From the NCBI GenBank assembly GCA_022511505.1, contig JAFLTK010000237.1, positions 1-19,570 on the forward strand: a stretch of DNA of 19,570 bases. Direction: 5' to 3'. Positions 14,346 through 19,570 of the stretch are shown one piece after another. Each line of letters starts with the position of its first letter. The stretch's first letter is position 1. Source of the DNA: Muribaculaceae bacterium (GTDB lineage Bacteria > Bacteroidota > Bacteroidia > Bacteroidales > Muribaculaceae). A program made the position numbers and the translations under genes. The notes under the pieces are model-generated. The model worked only from the letters and a program-made list of their open reading frames with translations. It had not been told where the DNA came from and did not search any database.

Positions 14346-14430
14346 GTTTTGCAAATATATGATATTTCAGGGAATGTGTCAAGAGGCAAATTGATTTGCA
14401 AAGATAATTGGTGATTTTTTTTGGTGAAAG
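14346..14430. repeat. R3 module, copy 2
   Basis: This is an R3 copy close to 13266-13343, starting TTTTGCAAATATATGA and running through ATTGATTTGCA to GTGAAAG. Here it passes directly into R2 at CTCGTC, with no R1 module between them, unlike the 16032-16337 spacer. Confidence 0.7.
14352..14382 (-). promoter_or_regulatory. promoter of cassette C
   Basis: On the minus strand TTGACA (14382-14377), 17 bases, TATATTTG (14359-14352). The -7 and -33 hexamers and spacing are identical to the cassette D promoter. Leader to the ATG at 14314 is about 30 bases. Confidence 0.75.
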
Positions 14431-14605
14431 CTCGTCACGAGCACGCGCTCGACGACATGCGTCGCCGCCAGCCGCGCCCCGTCAACGCTGTAGATAGTTC
14501 GATGGTCGATAATCACTGCTTATTCATTTTGGCAAGTTCCTTGCTGAAATCATAATGCTCGAGACAGTCAAAAATCTCGTCAAGACGATAATAATAGTGC
14601 TCCAT
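14431..14605. repeat. R2 module, copy 1, continuing into the 3' end of a family B gene
   Basis: Positions 14431-14536 are identical for 106 bases to 16256-16361, and similarity continues with only a few mismatches to about 14605. The repeat covers 82 bases of GC-rich spacer plus the last ~30 codons of the family B gene. It contains CTCGT-C-ACGAG (14431-14441) and GAGC-ACGC-GCTC (14439-14450) palindromes. Confidence 0.85.
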
Positions 14606-15280
14606 ATTAGGCTCCTTTTTCTTATGTCGTCTTTCTATCTGGTCCAAGATTATTTCTTTCCAGCGTGGATAATTGTCCGGCGCCACAATCAGACACAAAG
14701 CTAAAGATTGGAAAATCCATGTACAACTTTGTTCATGCCAAATCCTCCTACTAACGGCATCTACACGTTGATATATCCAGTCCCAAATTCCGGTTATTAA
14801 AGACGGCGGAACTAAATCTAAAATCGTTTGGACTTCAAACTCGTATAGTTGTTCTAATGTTTGGAAGCGTGGGAACAACATACTACTACAAGTTATGATT
14901 TCATCTTGAAGTTTAGGAAAATATTCTTCAAATGAAGCTTCATTTAACGGGTATTTAAAATCATTTCTGAGCCCTAACCCAAACATATCCGGTATATACG
15001 ATATAGATGAATTTAAGCGCTTAGCAAGCGGGCTCCTGAAGTCAAATTTATAAAACCATCTGTGCAGAATGTCAAATCTCACGTCATAGTAAGGGTAAAT
15101 CTGCGCGACAGCACTTTCAATATATTCTTGAAAAAATGGAGGATAATAAAAAGAAATCCCAATAGTTTCTTTACGCCCCTTTGTTTTTTTATAAAACGAC
15201 GTGGGGCTCTTACAAAACTTGTAACCCTCAAAATAGGGATTCTCCTTGAGGCGGGTGAATATTTTTTCGGTAAATGTCAT
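14513..15280 (-). CDS. family B protein of unknown function, copy 2 (cassette B, second gene)
   Basis: The 255-aa protein has no signal peptide or membrane segment and is rich in aromatic and charged residues. It is a paralog of the 16338-17087 gene. Shared blocks are an N-terminal motif (F-x-G-YKF...SFYKK), IYPYYDVRFDILHRWFYKFD (about 61-80), CSSMLFPRFQTLEQLYEF, and a C-terminal ~70 residues (LALCLIVAPDNY; EPNMEHYYYRLDEIF) that end in an identical tail SKELAKMNKQ. The N-terminal pattern loosely recalls DUF4304-type proteins, but I cannot confirm that. It lies 128 bases after a family A gene, mirroring the pair at 16338-17917. Confidence 0.75.
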   Translation of the reverse strand: MTFTEKIFTRLKENPYFEGYKFCKSPTSFYKKTKGRKETIGISFYYPPFFQEYIESAVAQIYPYYDVRFDILHRWFYKFDFRSPLAKRLNSSISYIPDMFGLGLRNDFKYPLNEASFEEYFPKLQDEIITCSSMLFPRFQTLEQLYEFEVQTILDLVPPSLITGIWDWIYQRVDAVSRRIWHEQSCTWIFQSLALCLIVAPDNYPRWKEIILDQIERRHKKKEPNMEHYYYRLDEIFDCLEHYDFSKELAKMNKQ

Positions 15281-15408
15281 ACTTTTAATGATGAATTATT
15301 ATATAATCGGATATTTCTATTACACTGCCATATTCTAAACCAAAAGGCGTTTTATTACTATAAATAGTAACCGTTGCTTTATCTTGCGTTATTACGCTCT
15401 CGGTCGTT

Positions 15409-15933
15409 TTAATACGTTTCGCCGAAGCCTCTATAATATTCAATCTTGCCATTGTTATCTACAGCTAAAGAGATGAAAATTTTCTCTCTCCTGTCACTAT
15501 TTATCTTTTTTAAATTATCGATTATTAGTTCTATTTGTTTCTTGGGGTCAGACGTTGTTTTGAAAACTTGATTAAGATAGTCGTAACCGCTATCCGGCTT
15601 ATTTAATTCCCACGTTATGTCCTCTATAATATAATAACAGCCACCAGTGTCTCCTATTACATAACTAATTCTATAAAGACGTTTATTATAGAAGATAAAA
15701 CCATATTCATAGTATTTAGTTTCCTCTTGCATGGTGACAAACAAACTATATTGATTGTTAATTTTAAAATATTTAGCATCTGCAAGCATCGGTTTCATAG
15801 ACCCGATGGAAGTACTACTGAGGTCATCTTTAAAAAAATTATAATGATTTCGTATGAATTCATCCATAGAAAGTTCCGCATGCGCTAACTGCGATACTAA
15901 AACAATAAAAATAAGTGTCAGTATACGTTTCAT
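15409..15933 (-). CDS. secreted family A paralog, short form (cassette B, first gene)
   Basis: The 174-aa protein has a clear signal peptide (MKRILTLIFIVLVSQLAHA, cleavage after about 19). The family A start follows: LSMDEFIRNHYNFFKDDL, then a Phe/Tyr-rich beta region (YEYGFIFYNKRLYRISYVIG) and a C-terminus IFISLAVDNNGKIEYYRGF that corresponds to LLTVATIRNGKVTYRHYNS in the paralogs. It is shorter than the 236-aa member and lacks its Pro-x-Cys-Pro tail. Two promoters lie upstream (15981-16011 and 16037-16067). The partner family B gene follows after 128 bases. Function unknown; exported location predicted. Confidence 0.75.
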   Translation of the reverse strand: MKRILTLIFIVLVSQLAHAELSMDEFIRNHYNFFKDDLSSTSIGSMKPMLADAKYFKINNQYSLFVTMQEETKYYEYGFIFYNKRLYRISYVIGDTGGCYYIIEDITWELNKPDSGYDYLNQVFKTTSDPKKQIELIIDNLKKINSDRREKIFISLAVDNNGKIEYYRGFGETY

Positions 15934-15980
15934 AACTTAATGTGCGGATGTTGGAATGATAATTGATGATTCAATTTTTG

Positions 15981-16011
15981 CAAATATACAAAAAATCTGA
16001 TTGCTTGTCAA
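15981..16011 (-). promoter_or_regulatory. proximal promoter of cassette B
   Basis: On the minus strand TTGACA (16011-16006), 17 bases, TATATTTG (15988-15981). Downstream it reads GCAAAAATTGAATC, and this stretch recurs at the promoter of the 17207-17917 gene, so it appears to belong to family A genes. The leader to the ATG at 15933 is about 40 bases. Confidence 0.78.
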
Positions 16012-16032
16012 ATAGCATTATAAATACCCTCG

Positions 16033-16121
16033 TTTGCAAATATATGATATTCCCGGGAGTTTGCCAAATGGGGAATCGGGTTTTCAGAAAAAATTGCAAT
16101 TATTCGGGTAGTTTTCAGGGA
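16033..16121. repeat. R3 module, copy 3 (diverged)
   Basis: This begins TTTGCAAATATATGATATT like the other R3 copies but differs in the middle (TTTGCCAAATGGGGAATCGG). It leads into R1 at GAAATCTCGTCCC. It is kept as R3 because of the shared promoter core and shared position next to R1. Confidence 0.55.
16037..16067 (-). promoter_or_regulatory. distal promoter of cassette B, within the R3 module
   Basis: On the minus strand TTGGCA (16067-16062), 17 bases, TATATTTG (16044-16037). It is the R3-borne promoter, 56 bases upstream of the proximal one, so this cassette has tandem promoters. Confidence 0.6.
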
Positions 16122-16246
16122 GAAATCTCGTCCCGCCGGGACGATTTCGGGAGGGGGACGTAGTCCGCGCACTGCACGCTTCGCGCTTGTACGCGGTTAT
16201 TGAGATAGCCATCGCTCCGCGATGTCGGTGAGGCTACTACGAGGAG
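16122..16246. repeat. R1 module, copy 2
   Basis: This closely matches 13344-13470, including TCGTCCC-GCC-GGGACGA (16128-16144) and CATCGC-TCC-GCGATG (around 16210-16224). The central GCGCG-CTT-CGCGC hairpin is disturbed here (GCACGCTTCGCGC). It ends at CTACTACGAGGAG, which runs into the palindrome at 16239-16260. Confidence 0.8.
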
Positions 16247-16260
16247 CTGGAGCTCCTCGT
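16239..16260. repeat. perfect palindrome joining R1 and R2
   Basis: ACGAGGAGCT (16239-16248), GG, AGCTCCTCGT (16251-16260) is a perfect 10-bp inverted repeat with a two-base centre. It sits exactly where R1 ends and R2 begins; half of it recurs in the left-border inverted repeat at 11780-11829. Confidence 0.8.
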
Positions 16261-16430
16261 CACGAGCACGCGCTCGACGACATGCGTCGCCGCCAGCCGC
16301 GCCCCGTCAACGCTGTAGATAGTTCGATGGTCGATAATCACTGCTTATTCATTTTGGCAAGCTCCTTGCTGAAATCATAATGCTCGAGATAGTCAAAAAT
16401 CTCGTCAAGACGATGATAGTAACGCTCCAT
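16256..16430. repeat. R2 module, copy 2, continuing into the 3' end of a family B gene
   Basis: Direct repeat of 14431-14605, identical for the first 106 bases and offset by 1825 bases. On the minus strand a 34-codon open frame (16341-16237) starts with a GTG overlapping the family B stop (GTGA). In the other copy it reads identically for 28 codons, then diverges. No protein family is recognised in it. Confidence 0.85.
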
Positions 16431-17087
16431 ATTCGGCTCGTGACATTTCTGCATTAACTCGATGTGTTCCAACAATATTTCTTTAAGACGAGAGTAATTT
16501 TCAGGTGCTACGATTAAACATAGCGCCAATGTTTCAAATACCCATTCCGTAGTACCGGTTATGCGAAATCTTGAATTGCAATAGGCCTCTGGTTGGAAAT
16601 AATATTCTTGAAAACCGGGTTGCTTGGTATCTTCAAGCATTGGAATAACCCGGAATTTGTACAAATCTTCCAAAGTCTTGAATCTTGGAAAGAAAAAATT
16701 GCTGCATGAAAAAAGTTCATTCCTGAATCTTAAATATTCGGTCTCATATCCAGTCTTATTTTCATTGAATGTGAAATAATTACCAAAATTTACATCTACA
16801 TTCGATGAGTCGGATTTATAGTAAACCGACTCATCCCATCTGCACCAACGTGATTGTCTAACTTCAAATTTATTGAACCATTTATGTAGGATATTGAATT
16901 TCACTCCATATACCGGATAGATCTGAATCTGATATACCGGATAGATATCTGAATGGTGCTCAAGTTTTATGATTTCTTCTCGGCCGGCATCTTTTCTCGA
17001 CAATACCGACCGACCTTTATGAAACTTAAATTTTTTAAAATATTCATCTTGCTGCAAATCAGCCATTATTCTTTCAAATAATCTCAT
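16338..17087 (-). CDS. family B protein of unknown function, copy 1 (cassette A, second gene)
   Basis: The 249-aa soluble protein is paralogous to the 14513-15280 gene. Conserved blocks are IYPVYGVKFNILHKWFNKFE (56-75), FSCSNFFFPRFKTLEDLYKF (126-145), TLALCLIVAPENYSRLKEIL (186-205) and EPNMERYYHRLDEIFDYLEH (217-236), ending in the same SKELAKMNKQ. The middle (80-120 and 150-180) differs strongly between the copies, so the ends are conserved and the core varies. No enzymatic motif is evident. It lies 119 bases after a family A gene and is followed by the R2-R1-R3 spacer. Confidence 0.75.
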   Translation of the reverse strand: MRLFERIMADLQQDEYFKKFKFHKGRSVLSRKDAGREEIIKLEHHSDIYPVYQIQIYPVYGVKFNILHKWFNKFEVRQSRWCRWDESVYYKSDSSNVDVNFGNYFTFNENKTGYETEYLRFRNELFSCSNFFFPRFKTLEDLYKFRVIPMLEDTKQPGFQEYYFQPEAYCNSRFRITGTTEWVFETLALCLIVAPENYSRLKEILLEHIELMQKCHEPNMERYYHRLDEIFDYLEHYDFSKELAKMNKQ

Positions 17088-17206
17088 AATGATGATATTT
17101 TTATTCTCCTCGTATAATTATATATTCTCTAATCTGACGGCTGTATGTAATTATTTATCTGTAGGCGCCGTCTTCCATGGTCAATCGCCGCGGGTTGTTC
17201 GGCCAT

Positions 17207-17917
17207 TTATTTGTCCTTTCTATCTTTTTTATAGGAATATGGATCTTTCAAGATGTAGATTGGGCAACTTGGCTCGTCATAGGTGTTTAAGCGGCTGTTA
17301 TAGTGACGATAAGTTACCTTCCCATTCCTAATTGTCGCCACCGTTAGCAGGAAGTATTCACCATATTGTTCTTTTAGTTCCTTGGTCTGGCCAATCTTAA
17401 TTTTACGTAGATTGTTTATTACATCGGTTGACCATTCTTTCATTAGTTTCCTACATTCCGCACCAATTGAATCCCATAATACAACATTCAAATAATAAGG
17501 ATTAAGCTTACTATAATTATAGCCTCGTAATATTTTCTTTTCCTCGTCGCTTTTAACTCTGAGTTTTTCGCCCAATGGAACCCCCTGATATTCATCCATT
17601 TCCATGATAAACAATTCTCTGGGGCCATGATCTTTTACTTTCCATCCATACTCGAACATTCGATTGTTATAAAAAATTGAGCCTCGTTCCTCAGAACTCA
17701 GGTCGTTATAAAAAAGCACTGTACTTTCTCTTTGATCTACATTAACAAATTTTTTGAATTCATCATACATTTGTTGGACCTCTTGAGGTTCTAAATGCTT
17801 AAATTCATCTTGATAAAAAGCATAATGAGACTTGATTACATCGCCAATGGTTACCTGAGCGTGCATGATAGCACATCCATAAGCAATTGATAATAGAAGA
17901 AGTAAAGTCTTTTTCAT
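17207..17917 (-). CDS. secreted family A protein, longest copy (cassette A, first gene)
   Basis: The 236-aa protein has a signal peptide (MKKTLLLLLSIAYGCAIMHA, cleavage near 20). An alternative lipidation at Cys15 is not supported because the surrounding AYGC would leave only a short hydrophobic core; the MHA-Q site fits better. The signature VTIGDVIKSHYAFYQDEF (22-39) follows, then a charged helical middle and LLTVATIRNGKVTYRHYNS near 190-208. A tail with PSCP and Lys/Asp-rich end follows, which is missing in the two paralogs. It is probably the most complete reference copy of the family. A promoter is at 17983-18010; the divergent hutU gene lies on the other side. Confidence 0.77.
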   Translation of the reverse strand: MKKTLLLLLSIAYGCAIMHAQVTIGDVIKSHYAFYQDEFKHLEPQEVQQMYDEFKKFVNVDQRESTVLFYNDLSSEERGSIFYNNRMFEYGWKVKDHGPRELFIMEMDEYQGVPLGEKLRVKSDEEKKILRGYNYSKLNPYYLNVVLWDSIGAECRKLMKEWSTDVINNLRKIKIGQTKELKEQYGEYFLLTVATIRNGKVTYRHYNSRLNTYDEPSCPIYILKDPYSYKKDRKDK

Positions 17918-17982
17918 GTCTGTATAATAGTTTTAAAAATTAAGGATTCCTGCGCCCCATTATTTTTATGATTCAATTTTTG

Positions 17983-18010
17983 CAAATATAATCAAAAATT
18001 TTTATAGCAA
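17983..18010 (-). promoter_or_regulatory. promoter of cassette A
   Basis: On the minus strand TATATTTG (17990-17983) has a TTG (18010-18008) 17 bases upstream. The sequence around the -7 element, ATTCAATTTTTGCAAATATA on the plus strand, is shared with the promoter at 15981. Leader to the ATG at 17917 is about 60 bases. Confidence 0.65.
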
Positions 18011-18102
18011 ATTAAAACGCTGATAAAATATGAGAAATGTTTGTTTTTGTCGGGAAATGATGGAAAAAGGGGCGGGAGGGCGTGTAATTCAAGAAAAAAT
18101 GC

Positions 18103-18110
18103 TATATTTG
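18103..18110 (+). promoter_or_regulatory. -7 element of the hutU promoter
   Basis: TATATTTG (18103-18110) matches TAnnTTTG and would give a leader of about 35 bases to the ATG at 18153. No convincing TTG is seen about 20 bases upstream, so the promoter may be weak or activator-dependent. Confidence 0.55.
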
Positions 18111-18152
18111 GGGATTGAAAATAGAATCAACCTGAAAAACCGTTCAATAGAT

Positions 18153-19570
18153 ATGAAATTTCAACTTCCCGACGCCCTGCCGTCGATGCCCGCATTTGAG
18201 CCGGGAATCCGTCGTGCGCCCGACCGCGGCTATCGGCTGACTGAGTCACAAACCGAAATTGCCCTGCGCAACGCCCTGCGCTATATCCCACAGCAACTTC
18301 ACGCCGCGCTCGCTCCCGAGTTCCTTGAAGAACTGAAAACGCGGGGCAAAATCTACGGCTACCGCTACCGCCCCGAGGGCGACCTCAAGGCGCGCCCCAT
18401 CGACGAGTATCGAGGAAAGTGCATCGAGGGAAAGGCTTTTCAGGTGATGATTGACAACAACCTGAGTTTTGACGTGGCGCTATATCCCTACGAGCTTGTG
18501 ACATACGGCGAGACGGGGCAGGTGTGTCAAAACTGGATGCAATACCGGCTGATAAAACTCTATCTCGAGGAACTGACACAGGACCAGACGCTCGTCATCG
18601 AGAGCGGCCACCCGCTGGGACTGTTCAAATCGAGCCCCGACGCGCCGCGCGTCATCATCACCAACTCGATGATGGTGGGCCTATTTGACAACCGTCAGGA
18701 CTGGGAAATCGCGGCCCAGATGGGCGTTGCCAACTACGGGCAGATGACTGCCGGCGGGTGGATGTACATTGGTCCGCAAGGCATTGTCCACGGGACATTT
18801 AACACTCTGCTCAATGCCGGGCGCCTCAAACTCGGCATTGCCCAGGACGGCGACCTGCGCGGACATCTGTTTGTGTCGTCGGGTCTCGGCGGCATGAGCG
18901 GCGCCCAGCCCAAGGCGGCCGTCATCGCCGGGGCGGCGGCGATTATTGCCGAGGTCGACGCCTCGCGTATAGCCACACGCCGCAACCAGGGATGGGTCGA
19001 CGTCGTTACCGACAGCATCGAGGAGGCGTTCAGCCTTGCCGATGAGGCGGTTAAGGAGCGTCGCCCGCTGTCGATTGCCTACCACGGCAACGTTGTCGAC
19101 CTGCTCGAGTGGGCCGTCGAGCATGATAAGCATATCGAACTGTTGAGCGACCAGACGTCGTGTCACGCCGTCTATGAGGGCGGATATTGCCCCGTGACGC
19201 TGACCTTTGAGCAACGAACCGAACTGCTTGCACGCGACCGCGACGCTTTCGCCAGCGAGGTCGACGCCACGCTTCGCCGTCATTATGATGCAATTAAGAC
19301 GCTCGTCGGTCGCGGCACCTACTTCTTTGACTATGGCAACTCGTTCATGAAAGCGATTTATGACGCCGGTGTCAAGGAGATTTCGCGCAACGGTATCGAC
19401 GACAAAGAGGGCTTCATCTGGCCGTCATACGTCGAGGACATCATGGGGCCGGAACTGTTTGATTATGGCTACGGGCCTTTCCGCTGGGTGTGCCTCAGCG
19501 GTCGTCACGAGGACCTGGTCAAGACCGACCATGCCGCAATGGAGTGTATCGACCCGACGCGCCGCGGACA
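18153..19570 (+). CDS. hutU: urocanate hydratase (urocanase), 3' end outside the window
   Basis: This enzyme converts urocanate to imidazolonepropionate, the second step of histidine degradation, using tightly bound NAD. About 472 codons are present and the frame is open to the window end. Visible features are GKIYGYRYRPEGDL (~68-81), the block YETGQ-like YGETGQVCQNWMQY (~114-127), ESGHPLGLFKS (~152-162), TNSMMVGLFDN, GGWMYIGPQGIVHGT (~200-214), the NAD-binding glycine segment SSGLGGMSGAQPKAA (~248-262), YHGNVVDLLEW, and near the end YGPFRWVCLSGRHEDL, which corresponds to the family's active-site cysteine region. Bacteroidetes urocanases are usually longer than the ~555-aa classic form, consistent with the frame continuing. 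Histidine-utilisation genes would be expected downstream. It marks the right border of the AT-rich array. Confidence 0.95.
   Translation, partial: MKFQLPDALPSMPAFEPGIRRAPDRGYRLTESQTEIALRNALRYIPQQLHAALAPEFLEELKTRGKIYGYRYRPEGDLKARPIDEYRGKCIEGKAFQVMIDNNLSFDVALYPYELVTYGETGQVCQNWMQYRLIKLYLEELTQDQTLVIESGHPLGLFKSSPDAPRVIITNSMMVGLFDNRQDWEIAAQMGVANYGQMTAGGWMYIGPQGIVHGTFNTLLNAGRLKLGIAQDGDLRGHLFVSSGLGGMSGAQPKAAVIAGAAAIIAEVDASRIATRRNQGWVDVVTDSIEEAFSLADEAVKERRPLSIAYHGNVVDLLEWAVEHDKHIELLSDQTSCHAVYEGGYCPVTLTFEQRTELLARDRDAFASEVDATLRRHYDAIKTLVGRGTYFFDYGNSFMKAIYDAGVKEISRNGIDDKEGFIWPSYVEDIMGPELFDYGYGPFRWVCLSGRHEDLVKTDHAAMECIDPTRRG

Noticed and set aside
11780..17990. CRISPR array interpretation of the repeated spacers
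   Set aside because: Repeats are long, few and unevenly spaced by kilobases of coding sequence; no short regular repeat-spacer pattern and no cas genes are present.
18681..19283. 200-aa minus-strand frame opposite hutU
   Set aside because: The plus strand encodes unmistakable urocanase throughout; the frame is a shadow.

Overview
The window looks like a chromosomal segment from a gut Bacteroidales, most likely Muribaculaceae (S24-7). Four things point there: promoters of the Bacteroidetes type (TTG, about 20 nt, TAnnTTTG) before several genes; a DUF3575 / FimB-Mfa2-type / fimbrillin-like lipoprotein operon; Bacteroidetes forms of RsmI-like methylase, LTA-synthase-like transferase and urocanate hydratase; and GC-rich housekeeping genes interrupted by a clearly AT-rich block. 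The family-level assignment is inference.

Layout. Positions 1-52 hold the 3' part of a tRNA, probably tRNA-Arg(CCU), followed by a hairpin and a degenerate heptad repeat. Positions 281-2053 hold a two-gene plus-strand unit: an RsmI-like tetrapyrrole-methylase-fold protein and a YycJ/WalJ-type metallo-beta-lactamase-fold hydrolase. Positions 2198-6057 hold a three-gene surface-structure operon with its own promoter: an OmpA-like/DUF3575 outer-membrane protein, a FimB/Mfa2-like lipoprotein, and a fimbrillin-like lipoprotein carrying a C-terminal beta-helix-like tail. It ends at a strong terminator at 6094-6137. Positions 11589-6146 hold a minus-strand run in the order hpt, adk, an unknown 540-aa protein, an LTA-synthase-like phosphotransferase and a PAP2 phosphatase; it pairs purine salvage and nucleotide kinase genes with envelope genes. 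Positions 18153-19570 (plus strand) hold the first ~472 codons of hutU, which is cut by the window end.

The unusual part is 11780-17990, between hpt and hutU. It is an AT-rich block of eight minus-strand genes arranged as four consecutive two-gene cassettes. Most cassettes begin with a near-identical promoter (TTGRCA, 17 nt, TATATTTG) and are separated by GC-rich repeated spacers built from interchangeable modules, called R3, R1 and R2 here. Three cassettes open with members of one secreted-protein family (family A: 17207-17917, 15409-15933, 12568-13200). Two of these are followed by members of one cytoplasmic-looking family (family B: 16338-17087, 14513-15280). The other partners are small membrane proteins. 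The paralogs are divergent except at their 3' ends, which are almost identical at nucleotide level together with the spacer. The spacers show what looks like a precise deletion at a CTCGTC microhomology, and one A paralog is shortened by an in-frame TAG. The array therefore looks like a recombining cassette locus of unknown function. It resembles in layout the immunity-gene arrays of gut Bacteroidales, but no toxin, immunity domain or recombinase is visible here, so that comparison is only a hypothesis.

No CRISPR array, insertion sequence, integrase or rRNA was seen.
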